This document shows, piece by piece, positions 18,300-26,885 of a stretch of 64,000 nt of DNA; position 1 is the stretch's first letter; each line of letters begins with the position of its first letter. Below the pieces are notes generated by a model. That model was not told where the DNA came from. It saw nothing but the letters and a program-made list of their open reading frames with translations, and made no database searches. Both the position numbers and the translations under genes were made by a program. Source of the DNA: Buchnera aphidicola (Ceratovacuna keduensis) (GTDB lineage: Bacteria; Pseudomonadota; Gammaproteobacteria; Enterobacterales; Enterobacteriaceae); contig NZ_CP134994.1 of assembly GCF_039372665.1 (NCBI RefSeq), positions 62,001 through 126,000 of the forward strand, in the 5' to 3' direction.

Positions 18300-19367
18300 A
18301 TGAAAAATAAATTTTTGTTTATAGACAGAGATGGAACTATAATAGATGAGCCTATTAATGATTTTAAAGTAGATTCTATAGAAAAATTAAAATTTAAAGA
18401 AAATGTATTTACATCTTTATTAAATTTAAAAAAAAAAAATTATAAATTTGTTATGGTTACTAATCAAGATGGATTAGGAACTAATGAATTTCCTGAAGAT
18501 AAATTTTATTTTGTACAAAATTTCATTATAAAAATGTTTTTGTCTCAAAAAATAAAATTTTATAATATTTTTATATGTCCTCATTATATTTTTGATAATT
18601 GCAAATGTAGAAAACCTAATATTGGAATGTTAAGTGAATTTTTAAAAAATAATAAATTAGATAAAAATAATAGTTTTGTAATAGGAGATAGAGATACAGA
18701 TATAGAATTTGCAAATAATATTGGGATAAAAGGAATTTTATATAAAAAAAATTATAATTGGAAAAAAGTTGAAAAAAAAATATTATATTATAATAATATA
18801 ACTATTTTTAGAAAAACAAAAGAAACTAGTATAAAAATAAAGGTAAATTTAGAAAAATATTATAATAGTAATATTAATACTGGAATAAAATTTTTTGATC
18901 ATATGTTAAATCAACTAGCTTTTCATGCTAGAATTTATTTATATATAAAATCTATAGGTGACATAAATATAGATGATCACCATACTGTGGAAGATGTAGC
19001 TATTACTTTAGGTAAATCATTTTTAAAATCTATAGTTTTAAGAACTGGAATAAATAGATTTGGATTAGGAATAGTTCCTATGGATGAAAGTATTTCTAAA
19101 TGTGTTTTAGATATTTCAGGAAGACCATATATTTGTTTTAAATCTAATTTAAAAAATAAATTTTTAGGAAATTTTAATTTAAATATGGTAAAACATTTTT
19201 TTTATTCATTAAGTTATTCTATGAAAAGTACTATACATATAAGTTCTTATGGAGAAAATGATCATCATATATGTGAAAGTATATTTAAATCTTTTGGCAT
19301 TGCTTTAAGAAAAGCAATATTTATAAATTCTAATTATGTACAAAGTTCTAAAGGAATATTATTATGA
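18300..19367 (+). CDS. hisB: Bifunctional histidinol-phosphatase / imidazoleglycerol-phosphate dehydratase
   Basis: HisB catalyses two steps of the pathway. The product has 355 residues, as in E. coli. The N-terminal HAD phosphatase shows FIDRDGTIIDEP and GDRDTDIEFANN, with a zinc loop CPHYIFDNCKCRKP. The C-terminal dehydratase, from about residue 167, shows the metal-binding DHHTVEDVAITLG and NDHHICESIFKSFG. It retains the fused arrangement of enterobacteria. Its stop overlaps the hisH start as ATGA at 19364-19367. Confidence 0.97.
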   Translation: MKNKFLFIDRDGTIIDEPINDFKVDSIEKLKFKENVFTSLLNLKKKNYKFVMVTNQDGLGTNEFPEDKFYFVQNFIIKMFLSQKIKFYNIFICPHYIFDNCKCRKPNIGMLSEFLKNNKLDKNNSFVIGDRDTDIEFANNIGIKGILYKKNYNWKKVEKKILYYNNITIFRKTKETSIKIKVNLEKYYNSNINTGIKFFDHMLNQLAFHARIYLYIKSIGDINIDDHHTVEDVAITLGKSFLKSIVLRTGINRFGLGIVPMDESISKCVLDISGRPYICFKSNLKNKFLGNFNLNMVKHFFYSLSYSMKSTIHISSYGENDHHICESIFKSFGIALRKAIFINSNYVQSSKGILL

Positions 19368-19969
19368 CAAAAGACATAGTTATAATAGATACTGGATCTT
19401 CTAATATATCTTCTTTAAAATTGGCAATTAATAGATTAGGATATGAAGTATATGTATCAAATGATTTAAAAATAATTAGAAATTCAAAAAAATTATTTTT
19501 TCCAGGAATAGGTAGTGCAGAATATATAATGAATTTTATTAAAAATAAAAATATTGATATTGAAATAATAAATTATAAAAATTTTGTTCTTGGAATTTGT
19601 TTAGGAATGCAATTATTTTGTAAATATAGTTTAGAAAGTTTTAATGGAAATATTATAAATACATTAAATATTATAAATAGTTCTTCTAGATTGATAAAAT
19701 CAAATAGATTGTCAATACCTCATGTTGGATGGAATAATGTAGTATATAATAATAATAATATTTTATTTAAAAATATTCCTCAAGGAGAAAGATTTTATTT
19801 TATACATAGTTATATAGTTCCTATTAATAAAAATACTATTTCTAGAACTTTTTATGGAGAATATTTTTCTTCATCAATAAGATTAAAAAATTTTTTTGGT
19901 GTTCAATTTCATCCAGAAAAATCTGGATTAGCTGGATCTTTATTATTAAAAAACTTTTTATCGGTGTAA
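19364..19969 (+). CDS. hisH: Imidazole glycerol phosphate synthase, glutaminase subunit
   Basis: HisH releases ammonia from glutamine for HisF. The product has 201 residues (196 in E. coli). The class I glutaminase triad is visible: Cys in LGICLGMQLFC, and His-Glu in VQFHPEKSG. The N terminus IVIIDTGSSNISSLKLAI fits the family. It overlaps the hisB stop by four bases and is followed after 5 bases by hisA. Confidence 0.97.
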   Translation: MTKDIVIIDTGSSNISSLKLAINRLGYEVYVSNDLKIIRNSKKLFFPGIGSAEYIMNFIKNKNIDIEIINYKNFVLGICLGMQLFCKYSLESFNGNIINTLNIINSSSRLIKSNRLSIPHVGWNNVVYNNNNILFKNIPQGERFYFIHSYIVPINKNTISRTFYGEYFSSSIRLKNFFGVQFHPEKSGLAGSLLLKNFLSV

Positions 19970-19974
19970 AAAAA

Positions 19975-20709
19975 ATGATAATTCCTTCATTAGACATATT
20001 AAATAATAATATAGTTAGATTATATAAAGGAAATTATAAAAAAGTAAAATTTTATGATAATGATTTATTTTTTTTTGCAGAAAAATATAGATCTGAAGGA
20101 GCTAATTTTATTCATTTAGTAGATTTAGATGGAAGTAAAAATCCTAAAAAAAGACAAATAAAATTTATAGAAAAATTTATAAAAAACGTTAAATTATCTA
20201 TACAAGTAGGAGGAGGAATTAGAAGTATAACAGATATAGAAAATTTATTATTATGTGGTGCTAAAAGAGTTGTAATAGGATCTTCTGCTATTACAGATTT
20301 TTTAGAAGTAAAAAAGTGGTTCAGAAAATATAGTGATAAATTAGTTTTAGCTATTGATGTTATTTATAAAAATAAAAATAAAAGTGAAATTAAAATAAAT
20401 GGTTGGACCAAAAAATCAAAAAAAAATATTTTAGAAATTATTTCTTTATATATAAAAAATGGTTTAAAACATTTGTTGTGTACAGATATTAATAAAGATG
20501 GAACTTTAAAAGGTCCTAATTTTAATTTATATAAAAATATTACTGAAAATTTTAAAAATCTATCAGTTCAAGCTTCAGGAGGAATTAGTTGTTTAGATGA
20601 TATAAAAAAAATAAAATTACAAAATATTTCTGATGTAATAGTTGGCAAAGCTCTATTAGAAAATAGATTTAGCTTATCGGAGGCTATTTCATGTTGGCAA
20701 AAAGAATAA
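19975..20709 (+). CDS. hisA: Phosphoribosylformimino-5-aminoimidazole carboxamide ribotide isomerase
   Basis: HisA performs the Amadori rearrangement of ProFAR. The product has 244 residues (245 in E. coli), a beta-alpha barrel. Catalytic aspartates lie in IIPSLDILNNNIVRLYKG and CTDINKDGTLKGPN; phosphate-binding loops are VGGGIRSITDIE and SGGISCLDDI. Its last 19 bases overlap hisF, as in E. coli. Confidence 0.97.
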   Translation: MIIPSLDILNNNIVRLYKGNYKKVKFYDNDLFFFAEKYRSEGANFIHLVDLDGSKNPKKRQIKFIEKFIKNVKLSIQVGGGIRSITDIENLLLCGAKRVVIGSSAITDFLEVKKWFRKYSDKLVLAIDVIYKNKNKSEIKINGWTKKSKKNILEIISLYIKNGLKHLLCTDINKDGTLKGPNFNLYKNITENFKNLSVQASGGISCLDDIKKIKLQNISDVIVGKALLENRFSLSEAISCWQKE

Positions 20710-21467
20710 TTCCTTGTTTAGATATTAAAGATGGAAAAGTTGTAAAAGGAATAAAATTTAAAAATCATAGAACAATATCTAAAAATATATTTTCTATGGT
20801 AAAAAATTATGTAAAAGAAGGTGCTGATGAATTAGTTTTTTATGATATTTCTGCTTATACTCAAAATAAAATAGTAAATAAAAATTTAATATATAAAATT
20901 TCAAAAATTATAAACATACCGTTTTGCGTATCTGGGGGTATAAGAACGGTTAAAGATGCAAGTGAAATACTTTTGTCCGGAGCAGACAAGATTTCAATAA
21001 ATTCTCCTGCTATTGATAATCCATTCTTAATAAGTAAATTAGCTGATAGATTTGGTAAACAATGTGTAGTAGTAGGAATTGATTCATTTTTTAATTCTAA
21101 ATTAAATAAATATTTTGTTTTCAAATATACAGGAGATAATAAAAAAACTGTTAATACTAATTTATCTACTTTATATTGGGTTAAAAAAGTACAAAAATTA
21201 GGTGCAGGAGAAATAGTTTTAAACGTAATGAATTTTGATGGATTGAAATTAGGATATGATATAAAACAATTAAAAAAAATAAGAAAAATTTGTAAAGTAC
21301 CATTAATTGCTTCTAGTGGTGCTGGATCTATGAATCATTTTTATGAAGTTTTTTATAAAACAAATGTAGATGGAGCATTAGCAGCATCAGTATTTCATGA
21401 TAATAAAATTAATATAAAAAAACTAAAAATATTTTTATTTAAAAAAGGTATAGAAGTAAGGTTATGA
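20691..21467 (+). CDS. hisF: Imidazole glycerol phosphate synthase, cyclase subunit
   Basis: HisF uses ammonia from HisH to form imidazole glycerol phosphate and AICAR. The product has 258 residues, as in E. coli. Catalytic aspartates are in IIPCLDIKDGKVVKG and VVGIDSFFN; CVSGGIRTVKDASEILLSGADK and ASSGAGSMNHF are the phosphate-binding parts. It starts inside the end of hisA (GGAGG at about 20680 serves as ribosome-binding site) and overlaps hisI by ATGA. Confidence 0.97.
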   Translation: MLAKRIIPCLDIKDGKVVKGIKFKNHRTISKNIFSMVKNYVKEGADELVFYDISAYTQNKIVNKNLIYKISKIINIPFCVSGGIRTVKDASEILLSGADKISINSPAIDNPFLISKLADRFGKQCVVVGIDSFFNSKLNKYFVFKYTGDNKKTVNTNLSTLYWVKKVQKLGAGEIVLNVMNFDGLKLGYDIKQLKKIRKICKVPLIASSGAGSMNHFYEVFYKTNVDGALAASVFHDNKINIKKLKIFLFKKGIEVRL

Positions 21468-22078
21468 TTATAAAAAATATTATTTCTTCTATTAATTGGA
21501 ATAAAATTAATAATATGATTCCTGTTATAATACAAAACAATTTTTCTGGAAGAGTTTTAATGTTAGGATATATGAATCAAGAAGCATTAAAAATTACATT
21601 AAAACAAAAAGTTGTAACTTTTTATTCAAGAGTTAAAAAAAGATTATGGACAAAAGGAGAAACTTCTGGAAATTATTTAAATGTAATAGATATAATTTTA
21701 GATTGTGATTTAGACAGTATAGTCATTTTAGTCAATCCTATAGGAAAAACTTGTCATCTCAAAAATAAAAGTTGTTTTAATTATAAAAATACTTGTTTTG
21801 ATTTTTTATATATATTAGAAGATATAATAAACAAGAGAAAAAAATCTTCAAAAAATTCTTATACTAAAAAGTTATATAATTCTGGTATTGAAAGAATAGC
21901 TCAAAAAGTTGGAGAAGAATCTGTAGAAACAATTTTGTCTTCTTTAGGAAAAAAATCTAATAAATTTATTAATGAAGTTTCTGATTTAATATATCATTTA
22001 TTAGTATTAATTAACGCTAAAAAATTAAATATGTATAAGATAATATGTAATTTGATTAAAAGAAATAAAAATGATTAA
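21464..22078 (+). CDS. hisI: Bifunctional phosphoribosyl-AMP cyclohydrolase / phosphoribosyl-ATP pyrophosphatase
   Basis: HisI carries out the second and third steps of histidine synthesis. The product has 204 residues (203 in E. coli). The N-terminal cyclohydrolase shows LWTKGETSGNYL, the metal-binding DCDLDSIVILV and cysteines in TCHLKNKSCF. The C-terminal pyrophosphatase shows the helix GIERIAQKVGEESVETILSS. It is the last gene of the complete hisGDCBHAFI operon, in E. coli order. Confidence 0.97.
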   Translation: MIIKNIISSINWNKINNMIPVIIQNNFSGRVLMLGYMNQEALKITLKQKVVTFYSRVKKRLWTKGETSGNYLNVIDIILDCDLDSIVILVNPIGKTCHLKNKSCFNYKNTCFDFLYILEDIINKRKKSSKNSYTKKLYNSGIERIAQKVGEESVETILSSLGKKSNKFINEVSDLIYHLLVLINAKKLNMYKIICNLIKRNKND

Positions 22079-22136
22079 TATTATTTTTTTAATATATATT
22101 TAAATTTTTATTTAACTTTTTATTAGGATTAATTAT

Positions 22137-23540
22137 ATGAAAAAAGAACATGTCGGAATAATTGGTATGTCCGTTATGGGAAGAAATTTATGTTTAAATT
22201 TAGAAAGAAATGGATATTTGGTTTCTATATTTAATAGATCTTATAAAAAATCTAAAAAAATATTAGTTGAAAATCCTAATAAAAATATTTTATGTTTTAA
22301 AAATATAAATGAATTTATTAGTTCTATTCAAAAACCTAGAAAAATATTTTTGATGATAAAATCAGGAAATGTAACTGATAAAGTTATAAATTCTATTTTA
22401 AAATATTTAGATAAAGAAGATATAATAATAGATTTAGGTAATTCTTATTATAAAGATACTATAAGAAGAGAAAAATATTTATATAATTTAGGTATAAAAT
22501 TTATTGGTGCTGGTATTTCAGGAGGAGAAATGGGTGCATTATTAGGTCCTTCTATAATGCCTGGATGTAAAAAAAGTGTATATAATATAATGAAATCTAT
22601 TTTTATAAATATATCTGCTAAATATAATGATTTTCCATGTGTAGATTATATAGGACCTAATGGTTCTGGACATTATTTAAAAATGATACATAATGGAATA
22701 GAATATGGAGATATGCAAATTATATCTGAATCTTATTATATATTAAAAAATTTGTTGAAAATGAGTAATGTAGAGATATCAGAAATATTTAATTTATGGA
22801 ACAAAGGTGAATTAAATAGTTATTTAATAGAAATTACTAGAGATATTTTTTTAAAAAAAGATGACAAAGGAAATTATTTAATAGATTTTATATCTGATGT
22901 TGCAAAAAACAAAGGTACTGGTAAGTGGATTTGTAAAAATGCATTAGAAATAGAATCACCACTATCATTAATAACAGAATCTGTTTTTTTTAGATATATA
23001 TCTTCAATGAAAAATGAAAGACATTTTGCTTCTAAAATATTAATAGGATCTAAAAATAATTTTGTATGTAATAATAAAGATATTTTTATAGAAGATCTTA
23101 GAAGGTCTTTATATTTTAGTAAAATAATTTCTTATGCTCAGGGTTTTTATCAATTATATATAATTTCAAAAATAAATAAATGGAATTTAAATTATATAAA
23201 CATTGCTAAAATTTTTCGTTCTGGTTGTATCATAAGAGCAAAATTTTTAAATAAGATAATAGATGCATATAAAAATAATTTTAAATTAAAAAATTTGTTA
23301 TTAGATAAATATTTTTCTGAAATATCTTGTAAATATCAGAATTCTTTGAGAAACATAGTATCTACTTCTATATTAAATGGAATACCAATTCCTGCTTTTT
23401 CATCTGCTATTTCTTATTATGATAGTTATAGATCTAATATGTTGTCTTCGAATTTAATACAAGCTCAAAGAGATTTTTTTGGATCACATAAATATGAAAG
23501 AATAGACATTAAAGGTAGTTTTCATACTAATTGGAAATAA
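22137..23540 (+). CDS. gnd: 6-phosphogluconate dehydrogenase, decarboxylating
   Basis: Gnd converts 6-phosphogluconate to ribulose 5-phosphate with NADP. The product has 467 residues (468 in E. coli). The nucleotide-binding VGIIGMSVMGRNLCLNLERN opens the protein; the substrate loop GAGISGGEMGALLGPSIMPG, the catalytic lysine region GHYLKMIHNGIEYGDMQ and the C-terminal YYDSYR and QAQRDFFGSHKYERID are all present. It lies 58 bases after hisI. gnd is near the his operon in E. coli too. Confidence 0.97.
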   Translation: MKKEHVGIIGMSVMGRNLCLNLERNGYLVSIFNRSYKKSKKILVENPNKNILCFKNINEFISSIQKPRKIFLMIKSGNVTDKVINSILKYLDKEDIIIDLGNSYYKDTIRREKYLYNLGIKFIGAGISGGEMGALLGPSIMPGCKKSVYNIMKSIFINISAKYNDFPCVDYIGPNGSGHYLKMIHNGIEYGDMQIISESYYILKNLLKMSNVEISEIFNLWNKGELNSYLIEITRDIFLKKDDKGNYLIDFISDVAKNKGTGKWICKNALEIESPLSLITESVFFRYISSMKNERHFASKILIGSKNNFVCNNKDIFIEDLRRSLYFSKIISYAQGFYQLYIISKINKWNLNYINIAKIFRSGCIIRAKFLNKIIDAYKNNFKLKNLLLDKYFSEISCKYQNSLRNIVSTSILNGIPIPAFSSAISYYDSYRSNMLSSNLIQAQRDFFGSHKYERIDIKGSFHTNWK

Positions 23541-23688
23541 CATTTTTTATAATTTTAATAAATTTTATAATGTTTTAAATAGTGTTTACTATAAAAATAT
23601 TATAAAATTTATATAATTAAAAATATTTTATATTATTTTTTATTTATATATAATTATATTTTAACTATAGTTTATTTTTTATAAAAAT

Positions 23689-25314
23689 ATGAAAAAAAAA
23701 ATTTTAATAACATGTGCTTTTCCATATGCTAATGGTTCTATTCATATAGGTCATTTATTAGAACATATTCAAGCAGATATATTAGTTAGATATAAAAGGA
23801 TGACAAATCATGAAGTTTGGTTTATATGTGCTGATGACGCTCATGGAACAGCTATAACTATAAAAGCTAATGAAAACAATATTTCAGAAGAACATTTAAT
23901 ATGTAAAATTTTGAAAGAACATAAAAGAGATTTGTACAATTTTGATATTATATATAATAAATATTATTCTACGCATTCTAAAGAAAATTTATTTTTTGTG
24001 AAAAAAGCATTTTTTTGTTTAAAAAAAAAAAAATTAATAAATAAAAAAAATATTAAACAATTTTATGATAATACAAAAAATATTTTTTTATCTGATAGAT
24101 ATGTATATGGATCATGTCCATTTTGTAAAAGTTTTAAAGAATATGGAGATAATTGTTCTTCTTGCGGTGCTTTTTATTCAGTTACAGATTTATTAAATCC
24201 TATTTCTTCATTTTCAAAAAAAACTCCTATTTTAAAAAAAACTGTTCATTTATTTTTTAACATTTCTTCTTTTAAAAATATTTTAAAAAAATGGATTTTT
24301 TCTGATGTTTTTAACAATAAAATTTTGAAAAAAGTTTTAGAATGGTTCAATATAGGTTTAAAAGATTGGAATATTTCTAGAGATCATCCTTATTTTGGTT
24401 TTGAAATACCAGGATTTAAAAAAAAATATTTTTATGTTTGGTTAGATGCTACTATTGGATATATAAGTACTTTTAAAAAATTATCTAAAGATTGTAATTT
24501 AAATTTTGAAGAATTTTGGAATAAAAAAAGTAATACTAAATTATATCATTTTATAGGAAAAGATATAGTTCATTTTCATAGTATATTTTGGCCATCTTTA
24601 TTACATGCTATGTCTTTTAGAAAGCCAACTAAAATATATGTTCATGGTTATGTTAAAATAAATAATAAAAAATTATCTAAATCTAAAAATTATATAATTA
24701 GTGCAAAAAAGTGGTTAAAATATTTTGATTCTGATAGTTTAAGATATTATTATGCATCTAAAATTTCTAATGGAATAGAAGATATAAATATAAATGCAGA
24801 AGATTTTGTATATAAAATAAATTCTGGTTTAGTAAATAAAATTATAAATTTAGCTTTAAGAAATTCAAAATTAATAAATAAATATTTTGATGGAATGTTA
24901 TCTAAAAATTTAGAAAACATGTCAGAATATAATAATTTTTTATTAAAATTTAAAAAAATTGATGTTTTTTTCAAACATTTAAAATATAAAAATATAATTA
25001 TAGAAATTTTAAAAATTTCTAATTTTGCTAATTCTTATATTAACAAAAAATCTCCATGGTCTTTTGTAAAAAAAGATTCTAATTTATTATATGTTCAAAA
25101 TGTTTGTTCTATAGGAATAAATTTTTTTAGAATAATAATGACTTATATGAAACCAATATTACCTAAATTATCTAAAAAAGTAGAACTTTTTTTAAATTCA
25201 AAATTAAGTTTTAAAAATTTAAAATTTCCTTTGTTAAATCACAGGATTTATAATATGAAAATTTTATATAAAAGAGTTTCAATAAAAAATTTTAACAAAC
25301 TATTTAAAAAATAA
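23689..25314 (+). CDS. metG: Methionyl-tRNA synthetase, form without the C-terminal dimerisation domain
   Basis: MetG charges initiator and elongator tRNA-Met. The product has 541 residues against 677 in E. coli; the missing part is the C-terminal EMAPII-like tRNA-binding and dimerisation domain, which is dispensable for catalysis in E. coli. The class I signatures are kept: HIGH in YANGSIHIGHLLEH and KLSKS in NNKKLSKSKNYI. A zinc knuckle CPFCKSF with CSSCGAF is near residue 145. The protein ends just after the anticodon-binding helical domain. It converges on tilS with a 6-base gap. Confidence 0.95.
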   Translation: MKKKILITCAFPYANGSIHIGHLLEHIQADILVRYKRMTNHEVWFICADDAHGTAITIKANENNISEEHLICKILKEHKRDLYNFDIIYNKYYSTHSKENLFFVKKAFFCLKKKKLINKKNIKQFYDNTKNIFLSDRYVYGSCPFCKSFKEYGDNCSSCGAFYSVTDLLNPISSFSKKTPILKKTVHLFFNISSFKNILKKWIFSDVFNNKILKKVLEWFNIGLKDWNISRDHPYFGFEIPGFKKKYFYVWLDATIGYISTFKKLSKDCNLNFEEFWNKKSNTKLYHFIGKDIVHFHSIFWPSLLHAMSFRKPTKIYVHGYVKINNKKLSKSKNYIISAKKWLKYFDSDSLRYYYASKISNGIEDININAEDFVYKINSGLVNKIINLALRNSKLINKYFDGMLSKNLENMSEYNNFLLKFKKIDVFFKHLKYKNIIIEILKISNFANSYINKKSPWSFVKKDSNLLYVQNVCSIGINFFRIIMTYMKPILPKLSKKVELFLNSKLSFKNLKFPLLNHRIYNMKILYKRVSIKNFNKLFKK

Positions 25315-25320
25315 TTTTTT

Positions 25321-26631
25321 CTATATATCATTTTTCCAAGATATTTTCCATATTTTATTTTTTTTAATGTATTTTTTGTTTATTATTACAAATACTCCTA
25401 TTGCAGATATAAAAATTTCATTATAAAATAATAATGGAATATTATTTTTGTATATATTTGGTATATTTATATGTTTCCACATTTTTTTTATTTTACAAGA
25501 TTTATTTCTTTCATTTGTTTTTACAATTCCTTGAAATTGAAATCTTATATTTATTAAATCATTTTTTTTTGGAGCTGGTATTTTCATACCTTTTTTATTT
25601 ATTTCTAATATGCCTAATTTTTCGGGAAGTATAATTTTTTTAAATGGATAATGACAAAAAATTATTTTATTTTTTATATTATCAATTTTTCTTATATAAT
25701 AAATAATATTTTTACATTTTTGTATTTTATAATTTTTAAAGTTTGTAGATGATATTTTATGTTTTTTACACAAGACAAAATCTTTATATATTTGATTTAT
25801 TCTTTTATATGATAAAAATTTTTTTGTTAAATTATATATCCATTTTCTTATTATTAATATTCCAATTTCTTTTGGAAAAATTTTTATTTCTTCTATTTTT
25901 ATTTCTGTATTGTTTATATTACATTTTTTTAATATAGGTTTTATAAAAAAATTTAATATTTTTTCATTTTTTTGACATATTTTTGAAGTTCTATATAAAT
26001 TTTTTAAAAAAAAAGGCCATTTACTTTCAAATTTTGGAATTATTTTTAGTCTAATAAAATTTCTTTCAAATTTTGTATTTAAATTACTTTCGTCATTTAT
26101 CCATTTTATTTTTTTTTTAATAGCCCATTTTTCTAATTTTATTTTATTTATTTTTATAAATGGTCTTATTAAAAGTTGATTTTTATATCCAAAAATTTTT
26201 GAATTTTTAATTCCAGATAAACCTTTTGGACCGCTTCCTCTTTTTAAAGCTAATAATAATGTTTCACATTGATCATTTAAATGGTGACCTGTGACAACTA
26301 TTTCTTTTTTTAATAATTCTTTTTTTATTATATTATATCTTTCGTTTCTTAATGAATTTTCTAAATTTTTATTATATTTTTTTTTTATTTTTTTTATAAT
26401 AATTGGTATTTTATTTTTTTTACATTCTTTATAACAATGATATTCCCAACATTTAGAATTTTTGCTTATTTTATGATTTATATGTATTGCTCTAATTTTT
26501 ATATTTTTTAATTTTTTTTTTTTTAATTCAATTAATTGATATAATAAAACAGTGGAATCTAATCCTCCACTATATGCTACTAATATTTTTTGATTATTAT
26601 TAATATGTTTTAATATACTTTTTATTAACAT
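25321..26631 (-). CDS. tilS: tRNA(Ile)-lysidine synthetase
   Basis: TilS converts C34 of tRNA-Ile(CAU) to lysidine so that it reads AUA codons, which are abundant in this genome. The product has 436 residues (432 in E. coli). The PP-loop motif ILVAYSGGLDSTVLLYQL lies near residue 17, followed by HHLNDQCETLLLALKRGSGPKGLSG. I chose the ATG at 26629-26631 (complement), giving MLIKSILKHINN as expected for the family; the frame stays open 20 codons further upstream, but that part lies within the tRNA-Val gene. The C-terminal domains are divergent and lysine-rich. Confidence 0.93.
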   Translation of the reverse strand: MLIKSILKHINNNQKILVAYSGGLDSTVLLYQLIELKKKKLKNIKIRAIHINHKISKNSKCWEYHCYKECKKNKIPIIIKKIKKKYNKNLENSLRNERYNIIKKELLKKEIVVTGHHLNDQCETLLLALKRGSGPKGLSGIKNSKIFGYKNQLLIRPFIKINKIKLEKWAIKKKIKWINDESNLNTKFERNFIRLKIIPKFESKWPFFLKNLYRTSKICQKNEKILNFFIKPILKKCNINNTEIKIEEIKIFPKEIGILIIRKWIYNLTKKFLSYKRINQIYKDFVLCKKHKISSTNFKNYKIQKCKNIIYYIRKIDNIKNKIIFCHYPFKKIILPEKLGILEINKKGMKIPAPKKNDLINIRFQFQGIVKTNERNKSCKIKKMWKHINIPNIYKNNIPLLFYNEIFISAIGVFVIINKKYIKKNKIWKISWKNDI

Positions 26632-26661
26632 TTTTAATATTAAAAATATTTTTAAAATTTT

Positions 26662-26735
26662 TACGTCCGAGTGGATTCGAACCACTGACATCCATCATGT
26701 CATAATGGCACTCTAACCTGCTGAGTTACGGACGT
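26662..26735 (-). tRNA. tRNA-Val (anticodon GAC)
   Basis: The minus strand folds as a tRNA of 74 bases. The acceptor stem pairs ACGTCCG with CGGACGT; the D arm is ACTC-AGCAGGTTA-GAGT; the anticodon stem CCATT/GATGG holds the loop ATGACAT with anticodon GAC; the T arm is AGTGG-TTCGAAT-CCACT. The anticodon arm closely resembles E. coli tRNA-Val(GAC). The 3' CCA is not encoded and must be added. It lies 30 bases upstream of tilS on the same strand. Confidence 0.93.
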
Positions 26736-26885
26736 ATAATATTATTATAAAATTAATAATATATAAATTATATTTTTTAAATATAATAACATATTTTTAA
26801 CTAAAAATGTTAATTAGATATTTTGTTTATTATAAATTTTTGCTATAGATATTATTTATATATAATTTTATTTTTTTTTAAAAAT

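Noticed and set aside
26632..26691. tilS reading frame extended through the tRNA-Val gene
   Set aside because: The extra 20 codons are tRNA sequence; homology begins at the ATG at 26629-26631.
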